Positions 1-7,894 of a stretch of 9,012 nucleotides of DNA are shown piece after piece. A program made the position numbers and the translations under genes. The notes under the pieces were generated by a model that made no database searches, was not told where the DNA came from, and saw only the letters and a list, made by a program, of their open reading frames with translations. Position 1 is the stretch's first letter; each line of letters starts with the position of its first letter. Where the stretch lies: assembly GCA_027019205.1 (NCBI GenBank), contig JALUWZ010000132.1:1-9012 (forward strand), read 5' to 3'. The stretch comes from Emcibacter sp. (lineage in GTDB: Bacteria; Pseudomonadota; Alphaproteobacteria; Sphingomonadales; Emcibacteraceae).

Positions 1-2174
1 CCGACCAGCATCGGGCCTATGACGGTGCCACCGCCCAGTTCCCGGATCATCTTGGTTGAGATATGGGCGGAATGCATGCCCGGCATGATCAATATATTGG
101 CCGGTCCCGTCAGACGGCAGAAGGGGTAGGATTTCATGATTTCGGGATTGAGCGCAACCCCGGCATGCATCTCGCCGTCATATTCAAAATCTGTTTCCTG
201 TTGGTCAAGAATGGCGACCGCCTCACGCGATGTGGTGGCCAGTATGCCGCCCATCGGGTTGCCGAAATTGGTATAGGACATAAAGGCCACCCGTGGCTCA
301 AGCCCGAAATGACGCACCGCATTTGCGGCATGGATGGCAATTTCCGCCATTTCCTCTGCGGTCGGCATTTCGGTTATGGCCGTATCGGCGACAAATATCG
401 TCTGGTCATCCTTGACGACAATCGACAACCCCATGGCCCGGCAGTCAGGCAGGGGGTTAATCACCTTCATGATGCTGTCAAGGGCTGCGGCATAATGGCG
501 GTTATGGCCTGTCACCATGGCGTCCGCATCGCCAAAGGCCAGCATGCAGGCGCCAAAGATGTTGCGGTCTGTACGAACAAGGCGCAGGCAGTCGCGGAAG
601 ATATAGCCCTTGCGTTGTAATCTGGAAAACAGGAATTCGGCATATTCCGTGCTTTTATCACTGCTTCTGCCATGATGAATTTCAAGCGTATCATTGCGGT
701 TATGGCCGATATGTTCCAGATGATCGCGGATTTTTTCTTCATGGCCGAGCAACACCGCCTGACCATAGCCATTCTGTTCAAAGCCGAGCGCCGCCCTGAG
801 AACAGTTTCCTCGTCTGCTTCGGTGAAGATTACCCGTTTCGGATCATCATCAAGCCGGTCATAAATCATCTGCAGGGTGCCGGTTGTCGGGTTCAGCCGC
901 GCCGCCAGCTCCTTGCGGTAACCGTTCATATCAATGATCGGCCTTCTGGCGACTCCGCTCTTGATCGCGGCCTCGGCCACGGCGGGGGAGATGGCACTGA
1001 TCAGGCGCGGGTCAAACGGCACAGGGATAATATATTCCGGGCCATATTTCGGGTGACCGCCGCTATAGGCCGCCGCAACTTCATCGGGAACATCCTCCCG
1101 GGCGAGGTCGGCTATGGCCAGGGCAGCGGCAATTTTCATTTCCTCATTAATGGTTGAGGCCCGGACGTCAAGCGCCCCCCGGAAAATATAGGGAAATCCC
1201 AGAACATTATTGACCTGATTGGGGTAGTCGGCCCGGCCTGTGGCGATAATCGCGTCTTTTCTCGCGTCTTTTACCGCTTCGGGGGTGATTTCGGGTTCCG
1301 GATTGGCCATGGCAAAAATGATCGGCTGATCGGCCATGCTTTTAACCATATCCTGAGTGACGGCCCCCTTGACAGACAGGCCGAGGAATATATCGGCCCC
1401 AGTGAGGGCCTCTTTAAGGCTGCGGTGGGGGGTATCTGCGGCATGGGCAGATTTCCACTGGTTCATGCCCTCTTTGCGCCCCTGATAGATCACCCCCTTG
1501 CTGTCACACATGATAACATTGTCATGGGGAATACCCATGGCCTTGACAAGTTCAGTGCAGGCAATGGCGGCGGCCCCGGCCCCGTTAACCACCAGCCGGA
1601 CAGTCTTTATATCCCGCCCGGTCAGGTCGATGGCATTGATAATTCCCGCCGCCGTGATAATCGCCGTGCCATGCTGGTCATCATGGAAAACCGGAATATC
1701 CATCTTTTCGCGCAGGGCCTGCTCGATAATAAAACATTCCGGGGCCTTGATATCCTCAAGATTGATGCCGCCGAATGTCGGGCCGAGCAATTTCACGCAG
1801 TTGATAAATTCATCGACATCCCCGGTATCAACCTCAAGGTCGATACCGTCTATATCGGCAAATCTCTTGAACAGGACGGCCTTGCCCTCCATAACGGGTT
1901 TGGACGCCATGGCGCCAAGATTACCAAGGCCGAGAATCGCCGAACCGTTGGTAATAATCGCCACAAGATTACCCTTGGCGGTATAGTCATAGGCCATACT
2001 CTCATGTTCGGCGATTGCCAGAACCGGTGCCGCGACCCCGGGCGAATAGGCCAGCGACAGGTCCCGCTGGGTCGCCATGGATTTTGTTGCACGTATTTCC
2101 AGCTTGCCCGGACGTCCGATGGCATGATAATGCAGGGCTTCCTTGTCACTGAAATCACTTTTTTTATTACTCAT
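1..2174 (-). CDS. maeB: Malic enzyme with C-terminal phosphotransacetylase-like domain (partial, C-terminus off the left edge)
   Basis: This is a malic enzyme, oxidatively decarboxylating malate to pyruvate in the cytoplasm. The frame is open from the ATG at 2174 to the window edge, giving 724 codons; the family is about 760 residues, so roughly 35-40 are missing. The N-terminal malic domain shows Y43 in AYSPGV, K98 in GKAVLFK, the metal-binding pair E140-D141 in INLEDIKAP and D165-D166 in HDDQHGTAI. The dinucleotide-binding loop is NGAGAAA at 197-203, followed by CDSKGVIYQGR and AMANPEPEI. From about residue 435 a PTA_PTB domain follows, with RTDRNIFGACM, DGEMHAGVAL and LTGPANILIMPGMHS. In such hybrids this domain is generally thought to be regulatory (acetyl-CoA sensing) rather than a working phosphotransacetylase. 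Cofactor choice is unsettled: rhizobia have both NAD (Dme) and NADP (Tme) enzymes of this architecture. The symbol maeB is used for the architecture. It is transcribed divergently from mutS. Confidence 0.96.
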   Translation of the reverse strand, partial: MSNKKSDFSDKEALHYHAIGRPGKLEIRATKSMATQRDLSLAYSPGVAAPVLAIAEHESMAYDYTAKGNLVAIITNGSAILGLGNLGAMASKPVMEGKAVLFKRFADIDGIDLEVDTGDVDEFINCVKLLGPTFGGINLEDIKAPECFIIEQALREKMDIPVFHDDQHGTAIITAAGIINAIDLTGRDIKTVRLVVNGAGAAAIACTELVKAMGIPHDNVIMCDSKGVIYQGRKEGMNQWKSAHAADTPHRSLKEALTGADIFLGLSVKGAVTQDMVKSMADQPIIFAMANPEPEITPEAVKDARKDAIIATGRADYPNQVNNVLGFPYIFRGALDVRASTINEEMKIAAALAIADLAREDVPDEVAAAYSGGHPKYGPEYIIPVPFDPRLISAISPAVAEAAIKSGVARRPIIDMNGYRKELAARLNPTTGTLQMIYDRLDDDPKRVIFTEADEETVLRAALGFEQNGYGQAVLLGHEEKIRDHLEHIGHNRNDTLEIHHGRSSDKSTEYAEFLFSRLQRKGYIFRDCLRLVRTDRNIFGACMLAFGDADAMVTGHNRHYAAALDSIMKVINPLPDCRAMGLSIVVKDDQTIFVADTAITEMPTAEEMAEIAIHAANAVRHFGLEPRVAFMSYTNFGNPMGGILATTSREAVAILDQQETDFEYDGEMHAGVALNPEIMKSYPFCRLTGPANILIMPGMHSAHISTKMIRELGGGTVIGPMLV

Positions 2175-2183
2175 ACCACGGGT

Positions 2184-2189
2184 CTTCCT
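2184..2189 (-). promoter_or_regulatory. Ribosome binding site of the malic enzyme gene
   Basis: On the minus strand AGGAAG lies nine bases upstream of the ATG at 2174, a normal Shine-Dalgarno spacing. It supports this start, and the protein from here (MSNKKSDFSDKEALHYH) begins in the way usual for the family. The contrast with mutS, which has no comparable site, is clear. Confidence 0.75.
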
Positions 2190-2285
2190 GTTTTTTTATA
2201 TGCTGTTCACCCCCGAGAATAATTGCTTTCCAGTTCCGGAGAAGATACAGTGCAGACGATATAATAACGGTAATTTTTTGCGAAA

Positions 2286-2330
2286 ATTACTTTAATCTAT
2301 CACCTATTGAGGTAAATAATATTACTTTAA
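2286..2330 (+). repeat. Two direct copies of ATTACTTTAA, 35 bases apart
   Basis: ATTACTTTAA occurs at 2286-2295 and again at 2321-2330, start to start 35 bases. An imperfect inverted copy with one additional base (ATTAAAAGTAAAT) lies at 2352-2364. Between the direct copies is a short inverted repeat, ACCT-ATTG-AGGT, at 2302-2313. The arrangement could be a set of regulator binding sites in the divergent promoter, but in sequence this AT-rich such matches also arise by chance. No known regulator consensus is recognised. Confidence 0.4.
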
Positions 2331-2342
2331 AGACATATATAT

Positions 2343-2352
2343 TGTAATTACA
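2343..2352. promoter_or_regulatory. Perfect palindrome TGTAATTACA, possible operator
   Basis: TGTAATTACA reads identically on both strands. Extending to 2340-2355 keeps the symmetry except at one pair (2342/2353). It sits about 50 bases before the mutS ATG, where a dimeric repressor could act. A second perfect 10-base palindrome, ATTTTAAAAT, lies at 2384-2393 but is pure A/T and less meaningful. The operator role is inference only; no regulator gene is adjacent. Confidence 0.3.
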
Positions 2353-2403
2353 TTAAAAGTAAATACTAAAAAACTTTATTAATATTTTAAAATTGATATA
2401 TTT

Positions 2404-5145
2404 ATGACAAATCTCCGCAAAAATAACAAACAAAAAACCAAAGACGATTCTGCGGTTACGCCGATGATGGTGCAATATCTGGAATTAAAGGAAAAGCACG
2501 CGGACTATCTGTTATTTTACCGGATGGGGGATTTTTACGAATTGTTTTTTGATGATGCGGTCCGTGCCTCGGCGGCGCTGGACATTACGCTGACCCGGCG
2601 GGGAAAGCACGGGGGGGTGGATATTCCGATGTGCGGGGTGCCGGTTCATGCAGCGGAAAATTACCTGTCGCGCCTGATTAAACGCGGGTTCAAGGTCGCG
2701 GTCTGTGAACAGATGGAGGACCCGGCAGAGGCCAAAAAGCGCGGGGGCAAATCGGTCGTAAAGCGCGATGTGGTGCGGCTGGTAACGCCCGGAACGATTA
2801 CCGAGGAAAATCTGCTCAATGCCCGGCAGAATAATTTTCTGGCGGCACTGGCGCGCTCTCAAGAGTCTCTTTCTCTGGCGTGGCTTGATATTTCAACCGG
2901 CGATTTTCTGGTGACAAGCGTCGGCCCCGCCGATCTGGACGCCGAATTGTCACGGATAGAGGCCGGGGAGCTGATCCTGTCGGCCCCGCTGCTGGCCTGT
3001 GACGAGCTGGGCGATATACTGGGTAACTGGCAGTCGATAATAAGCCTTGTGGAGAGCAGCAGTTTTGACAGTATCCGGGCTGAAAAGACATTGAAAGACC
3101 ATTACGGGGTAAAATTCCTCGACGGGATGGCGGCCTTCAGCCGGGCCGAATTATCGGCCTGCGGGGCGCTGGTGGCCTATCTTGTCGAAACCCAGAAGGG
3201 CCAAAGCCCGAAACTTGCCTATCCGGTTGTGACGGGCCGGGACAGCAGCATGATGATTGACGGGGCGACCCGGCGCAATCTGGAACTTACCCATACGCTG
3301 GCGGGCAGCCGCAGGGGCAGTCTGCTTGAGGTGATTGACCGGACCGTGACCGGGGCCGGGGGCCGGTTGCTTGGCAGCCGTCTGACTGCGCCGCTGATGG
3401 CGCCTGAAATTATCAACCGGCGGCTTGATCTGGTCGAATATTTTTATCAGCATGAGGGATTTCGCCGGGAAATCAGGGGCCTGTTGAAACGCTGTCCTGA
3501 TCTGGAGCGTGCCATGTCACGGTTATCCCTTGGCCGGGGTGGTCCGCGTGACCTCGCGGCGGTCAGGGACGGCTTGATACAGGCCGCCGACATCAAGATG
3601 ATGTTTTATAACCGTCATAAAGGGCCGGAAAATGATCTGGCCCCGCCACCGGCGGATATTGCTCTTATCCTTGAAAATATGGGCAGCCATCAGGAAATCA
3701 TTGATCTGCTGCAATCCGCCCTTGCGGAAGATTTGCCAACCATTATCCGTGACGGGAATTTTATTGCCCGGGGCTATCATCCTGCCCTTGACGAGTTCCG
3801 CATATTGTCGAGCGAAAGCAAGCGGCTGATTATGGCGCTGGAAGCAAAATACCGCGAACAGTCAGATATTAACGGCCTTAAAGTCAAATATAACAATGTA
3901 TTGGGATATTTTATTGAAGTGACGGCCTTGCATGCGGACAAGCTGATGACCCCGCCGCATAATGAAGAATTCATCCATCGTCAGACCCTGGCCAATGTGG
4001 TGCGCTTTAACAGTGCCGAACTTGCCCGACTGGCGGGTAAAATCGGTCAGGCGGCGGACCGGGCGCTGGCGCTGGAACATGAAATATATGAGGAACTGGT
4101 CGGGGATGTTCTGACCCGCTGGCAGGAAATCAGTCAGGCCGCCCGGTCTCTGGCGCGTCTGGATGTGGCGACAGCGCTGGCGGAACTGGCCGCAGAAAAA
4201 AACTATACCCGGCCCAAAGTGGATAACAGTCTGGCGTTTGCGGTGGAGAATGGCCGTCATCCGGTGGTAGAGGCGGCATTGGACAAGGCCCGTGAAGATC
4301 ATTTTGTTGCCAATGACTGTGACCTTGGGCCGGGCCATCGTCTGTGGCTGATCACGGGGCCGAATATGGCCGGGAAAAGTACCTTCCTGCGCCAGAATGC
4401 CCTGCTGGCCCTGATGGCGCAGATGGGCAGTTTTGTTCCGGCAAGCGCGGCCCATATCGGGGTTGTTGACCGGCTGTTCAGCCGGGTCGGGGCATCCGAT
4501 GATCTGGCCCGGGGCCGGTCAACCTTTATGGTGGAAATGGTTGAAACGGCGGCAATTCTTAACCAGTCAACCAACCGCTCATTGGTGATACTGGATGAAA
4601 TTGGCCGGGGGACGGCGACCTATGACGGTCTGTCGATTGCCTGGGCGGCGGTCGAGCATCTTCACGAGGCCAATCAGAGCCGGGCCTTGTTTGCGACCCA
4701 TTATCATGAGATGACTGCCCTGTCGTCAAAGCTGGATAATCTTGCCCTGCATTATATGAAGGTAAAGGACTGGCAGGGGGAGATTGTCTTCCTCCATGAG
4801 GTTGCTGCCGGGGCCGCCGACCGCTCATACGGTATTCAGGTTGCCAAACTGGCCGGGCTGCCCAAGATAGTTATCGCGCGCGCGACGCAGGTGCTTCACA
4901 GTCTGGAGCAGGGCGGCCACGGGGCCGCACAGGGGCAGAAAATTGCCAGCAAGATGGTTGATATTGCCGATGATTTACCATTATTTTCTGTCATGAAGAG
5001 CAAGATTGACCGCAAGCCTGACGGGCAGGATGGTCCGGCCAAGAAAATTGCCCATGAACTGGCGGCGGTCAATCCCGATGACCTGACCCCGCGTGAGGCC
5101 CTGGATATTCTCTATAGATTAAAAAAGTTGCAACAGGATGATTAG
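2404..5145 (+). CDS. mutS: DNA mismatch repair ATPase MutS
   Basis: MutS binds mismatches and small loops in newly replicated DNA and, with ATP, recruits MutL to start strand-directed repair. The product is 913 residues (E. coli about 853), the usual full-length MutS1 form. The mismatch-reading Phe-x-Glu motif is F44-Y45-E46 in YRMGDFYELFF. Connector, lever and clamp domains fill about 140-600. The ATPase domain has the Walker A loop GPNMAGKST at 652-660, the SDDLARGRSTFMVEM segment, Walker B ending in D731-E732 (LVILDEIGRGTATYDG), ATHYHEM, and the helix-turn-helix region YGIQVAKLAGLP. The C-terminal DLTPREALDILYRLKKL is probably the tetramerisation element. The ATG at 2404 is the only sensible start: an in-frame stop lies at 2380-2382, and the next Met falls inside conserved sequence. 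It has no Shine-Dalgarno sequence. Residues about 4-16 (KKNNKQ-like, basic) form a poorly conserved tail. It overlaps glnD. Confidence 0.99.
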   Translation: MTNLRKNNKQKTKDDSAVTPMMVQYLELKEKHADYLLFYRMGDFYELFFDDAVRASAALDITLTRRGKHGGVDIPMCGVPVHAAENYLSRLIKRGFKVAVCEQMEDPAEAKKRGGKSVVKRDVVRLVTPGTITEENLLNARQNNFLAALARSQESLSLAWLDISTGDFLVTSVGPADLDAELSRIEAGELILSAPLLACDELGDILGNWQSIISLVESSSFDSIRAEKTLKDHYGVKFLDGMAAFSRAELSACGALVAYLVETQKGQSPKLAYPVVTGRDSSMMIDGATRRNLELTHTLAGSRRGSLLEVIDRTVTGAGGRLLGSRLTAPLMAPEIINRRLDLVEYFYQHEGFRREIRGLLKRCPDLERAMSRLSLGRGGPRDLAAVRDGLIQAADIKMMFYNRHKGPENDLAPPPADIALILENMGSHQEIIDLLQSALAEDLPTIIRDGNFIARGYHPALDEFRILSSESKRLIMALEAKYREQSDINGLKVKYNNVLGYFIEVTALHADKLMTPPHNEEFIHRQTLANVVRFNSAELARLAGKIGQAADRALALEHEIYEELVGDVLTRWQEISQAARSLARLDVATALAELAAEKNYTRPKVDNSLAFAVENGRHPVVEAALDKAREDHFVANDCDLGPGHRLWLITGPNMAGKSTFLRQNALLALMAQMGSFVPASAAHIGVVDRLFSRVGASDDLARGRSTFMVEMVETAAILNQSTNRSLVILDEIGRGTATYDGLSIAWAAVEHLHEANQSRALFATHYHEMTALSSKLDNLALHYMKVKDWQGEIVFLHEVAAGAADRSYGIQVAKLAGLPKIVIARATQVLHSLEQGGHGAAQGQKIASKMVDIADDLPLFSVMKSKIDRKPDGQDGPAKKIAHELAAVNPDDLTPREALDILYRLKKLQQDD
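5138..5145 (+). other. Eight-base overlap of mutS stop and glnD start
   Basis: The glnD ATG at 5138-5140 lies inside the last codons of mutS, whose TAG stop is at 5143-5145. Only a weak CAGG stands directly before the ATG, so glnD translation probably depends on ribosomes finishing mutS. No later ATG or GTG nearby would give a better start, and the protein begins as expected from here. Confidence 0.8.
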
Positions 5146-7885
5146 AGTAAAAAACCACCGGCAGATATTCAATCGCAGCGATTTTGTCGCCGACCTCGAA
5201 AGTCTTGAGCAGGAATTTTCGCCCTCGACGATCCGCCCGTCCCTGCTGGCGCTGTTCAGGGAATATTACCATAAGGGATTTGAACAGATCAAAGGGCGCT
5301 GTACTATGGGCGAGAAGGGCACGACTCTTGTCATTGCCCAGAGCTTTCTTACCGATGAAATCATCACTCACCTCTATAAGGTGACGACGGAATATATCCT
5401 GCCCGAACAGAACAGGACGTTGAGTGAACGGCTGTCGCTGGTGGCGATTGGCGGCTATGGCCGGGCGGATATGGCTCCCTATTCCGATGTGGATCTGCTG
5501 TTTCTGCTGCCCTACAAGCAAACCCCGTGGGGCGAGCAGGTGGTGGAATATATGCTTTACATGTTGTGGGATATTGGCCTGAAGGTCGGGCATGCGGTGC
5601 GGACAATTACGGAATCTGTCCGGCTGTCAAAACAGGATATGACCATCCGGACATCGCTGCTGGAATCGCGCTATATCTGTGCGGACGAGGCGTTATACAA
5701 GGAATTTCTTGAACGCTATAACAAGGAGGTTGTTGCCGGAACCGGCCCTGAATATGTTGAGCAGAAACTGGCGGAGCGCGATGCGCGTCATGTCCGGCTC
5801 GGCCAGACCAGATATGTGGTGGAACCCAATATCAAGGAGGGCAAGGGGGGCTTGCGTGATTTGCAGACCCTCTACTGGATTTCCAAATATATTTACAACG
5901 TTGACAGTGTGGCGCAGGTGGTGGAAAAGGGGGTGTTTTCCCGTAGCGATTATCGCCAGTTCCAGAAGGCCTATAATTTCCTGACGACCGTACGCTGTCA
6001 TCTTCATTATATTTCCGACCGGGCCGAGGAACGCATCAGCTTCGGGGTGCAGAAAATACTGGCGGACCAGCTGGGCTATAGCGACCGGGCCGGGCTGTCC
6101 GGGGTTGAACGTTTTATGAAACATTATTTCCTGACCGCAAAGACGGTCGGCGACCTGACCCGGATTTATTGTGCCTATCTGGAAGACAAACACAGGCGCA
6201 AGCCACGCCTGAGACTGCCGAAATTTGGCCTGCGTAAAAGGAAAATCGGTATTTTCCCGGTCGAAGGCAGCCGTATTTCCCTGGCGACATCGCGGGATAT
6301 CCGGGAAGACCCGATAAATATGATCCGCATTTTTCATGTGGCTCAGCAGCATGATCTCGATATTCATCCCCGGGCCTTGCGCCGGATACGTCATAATCTG
6401 CGCCTGATCAATCGCAAGTTACAGAATAATCCCGAGGCCAACCGGCTGTTCCTCGAAATTCTGACCTATGAGAAAGGACCGGGTTTTGTCCTGCGCCTGA
6501 TGAATGAGGCCGGGGTACTGGGCCGCTTTATTCCCGATTTTGGCCGGGTGGTGGCACAGATGCAATATGACATGTATCATTTCTATACGGTTGATGAACA
6601 TACCATCCGGGCGATTGAACTGCTGTCCGATCTTGAGCAGGGCAAGCTGAAAGAAGATCATCCGCTGTCTGATGATATTGTCCACAAGCTGCTGTCGCGG
6701 GAGGTGTTATATGTTGCGGTGATGCTGCATGATATTGCCAAGGGGCGCAAAGGGGACCATTCACAGCTGGGCGAGCAGGTGGCGTTGAAGCTGTGCCCGC
6801 GTATGGGCCTTACCCCGGCACAGACCGAAACGGTGGCGTGGCTGGTACGAAACCATCTTGTGATGACCCATGTGGCCTTCAAGCGTGATTTGAATGATTT
6901 CACCACCATCAAAAAATTTTCCGATATTGTTCAAAGCCCGGAACGCCTGCGGCTGTTGCTTATTCTGACGGTGGTTGATATTCGTGCGGTCGGCCCGAAA
7001 ATCTGGAATGGCTGGAAGGGGCAGCTCCTGCGCGAGCTATATTATCAGGCTGAGGAATATCTGCTTGGCGGGCATATCGAGGGCAGCAACGAGAGACGGA
7101 TCGAGGCGGCTCAGAAAATGCTGCGTCAGGAACTGTCAGACTGGACAGATGCAGAATTCGAGGCCCATAGCAGCCGGTTCTATCCGCCCTACTGGCTGGC
7201 CCTGAACGGGGAAAATCTGATTCGTAATGCCCGGATGATTGCCGATGCGGACAGGAAGGATGAAAAGCTGACCATCAACATTCATGTCGATGAGTTTCAG
7301 AATATTTCGGAGCTGACGATCTATGCCCAGGATCATCCGGGTCTGTTTGCGCGCATGACCGGGGCAATTGCGGTGTCCGGGGCCTCCATTCAGGATGCCA
7401 AGGTCTTCACCACCAAGGATGGCATGGCGCTGGATAGTTTCTGGATTCAGGAGGCCGGCGGGGGGGTGTATAAAGACAAGCACAAGCTGGAACGGCTCAG
7501 AAGCACTATTGAAAAAACTCTCGCCGGAAAATTGCTGCCGCGCAAGGAACTGGCCGCCCTGCACAAGCGACCCCGGAAAGCCGATGCCTTTACCGTCGCA
7601 CCAAGGGTATTGATCGACAACAAAGCCAGCAACCGTTATACGGTAATAGAACTTAATGGTCTTGATCGTCCGGGGTTTCTCTATCAGTTATCGCAGACGC
7701 TGGTTGATTTGAAACTGTCCATTGGCAGCGCCCATATCGCGACATTTGGCGAACGGGCGGTAACGGTGCTGTTTATTTGTGATCTGTTTGGTCATAAAGT
7801 GCATAATGAAAATAAACTGAAACAGATCAGGATAAAATTAATGGAGGCTCTTCAGATGGAAAAAACGAAAAAGTCACACAGGTAA
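5138..7885 (+). CDS. glnD: Bifunctional PII uridylyltransferase/uridylyl-removing enzyme GlnD
   Basis: GlnD senses glutamine: when it is low it uridylylates PII proteins (GlnB/GlnK), and when high it removes UMP, setting glutamine synthetase and nitrogen gene activity. The product has 915 residues, about normal for the family. The nucleotidyltransferase motif is GGYGRADMAPYSDVDLLFLL with G105-G106 and catalytic D117 and D119; a GlnD-specific helical region follows, including EPNIKEGKGGLRDLQTL. A basic linker (Lys/Arg-rich, about 351-369) joins it to the HD domain, which begins near H488 and carries H531-D532 in MLHDIAKGRKGDHS, the uridylyl-removing site. Two C-terminal ACT domains, where glutamine is thought to bind, start near 725 (ELTIYAQDHPGLFARMTG) and 834 (YTVIELNGLDRPGFLYQL). 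All catalytic residues are present, so both activities are expected. The PII genes are not in this window. It lies between mutS and murJ with almost no spacing. Confidence 0.99.
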   Translation: MIRVKNHRQIFNRSDFVADLESLEQEFSPSTIRPSLLALFREYYHKGFEQIKGRCTMGEKGTTLVIAQSFLTDEIITHLYKVTTEYILPEQNRTLSERLSLVAIGGYGRADMAPYSDVDLLFLLPYKQTPWGEQVVEYMLYMLWDIGLKVGHAVRTITESVRLSKQDMTIRTSLLESRYICADEALYKEFLERYNKEVVAGTGPEYVEQKLAERDARHVRLGQTRYVVEPNIKEGKGGLRDLQTLYWISKYIYNVDSVAQVVEKGVFSRSDYRQFQKAYNFLTTVRCHLHYISDRAEERISFGVQKILADQLGYSDRAGLSGVERFMKHYFLTAKTVGDLTRIYCAYLEDKHRRKPRLRLPKFGLRKRKIGIFPVEGSRISLATSRDIREDPINMIRIFHVAQQHDLDIHPRALRRIRHNLRLINRKLQNNPEANRLFLEILTYEKGPGFVLRLMNEAGVLGRFIPDFGRVVAQMQYDMYHFYTVDEHTIRAIELLSDLEQGKLKEDHPLSDDIVHKLLSREVLYVAVMLHDIAKGRKGDHSQLGEQVALKLCPRMGLTPAQTETVAWLVRNHLVMTHVAFKRDLNDFTTIKKFSDIVQSPERLRLLLILTVVDIRAVGPKIWNGWKGQLLRELYYQAEEYLLGGHIEGSNERRIEAAQKMLRQELSDWTDAEFEAHSSRFYPPYWLALNGENLIRNARMIADADRKDEKLTINIHVDEFQNISELTIYAQDHPGLFARMTGAIAVSGASIQDAKVFTTKDGMALDSFWIQEAGGGVYKDKHKLERLRSTIEKTLAGKLLPRKELAALHKRPRKADAFTVAPRVLIDNKASNRYTVIELNGLDRPGFLYQLSQTLVDLKLSIGSAHIATFGERAVTVLFICDLFGHKVHNENKLKQIRIKLMEALQMEKTKKSHR

Positions 7886-7894
7886 CGCGCTGAT

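Larger units (their letters stand above)
2175..2403. promoter_or_regulatory. Divergent intergenic promoter region, extremely AT-rich on the mutS side
   Basis: This 229-base gap separates the start codons of the malic enzyme gene and mutS, so promoters for both directions should lie here. By hand count, 2281-2400 contains only 19 G or C in 120 bases (about 16%), far below the flanking genes. A perfect TATAAT stands on the plus strand at 2260-2265, but no good -35 hexamer lies 16-18 bases before it. TAAAAT at 2388-2393 is a possible -10 very close to the mutS ATG. On the minus strand TATTAT-like sequence around 2260-2270 could serve the malic enzyme gene. None of these is strong enough to name as a promoter. 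I see no small ORF or RNA gene here. Confidence 0.7.

Noticed and set aside
2184..2200. Run of T at 2191-2197 as a possible terminator
   Set aside because: No stable GC-rich hairpin precedes it on either strand and it lies in the malic enzyme leader.
1425..2222. A 265-codon plus-strand reading frame
   Set aside because: It is antisense to the malic enzyme gene, whose own frame has conserved motifs throughout; the translation has no recognisable domain and no ribosome site. The other plus-strand frames at 63-620, 672-1157 and 1498-1986 are the same kind of shadow.
2302..2313. Small inverted repeat ACCT-ATTG-AGGT as an RNA hairpin or riboswitch stem
   Set aside because: The four-base stem with a four-base loop is too weak, and no further pairing extends it.
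5693..6394. A 233-codon minus-strand reading frame
   Set aside because: It lies entirely antisense to glnD and its translation resembles nothing known. The same holds for 3862-4455 inside mutS and 8498-8896 inside murJ; long antisense frames are expected from this codon bias.
7843..7858. GGAGG followed by an ATG near the end of glnD, possible alternative start of a small gene
   Set aside because: The ATG is in frame with glnD and opens only a short run to the glnD stop; it reads as the glnD C-terminus.
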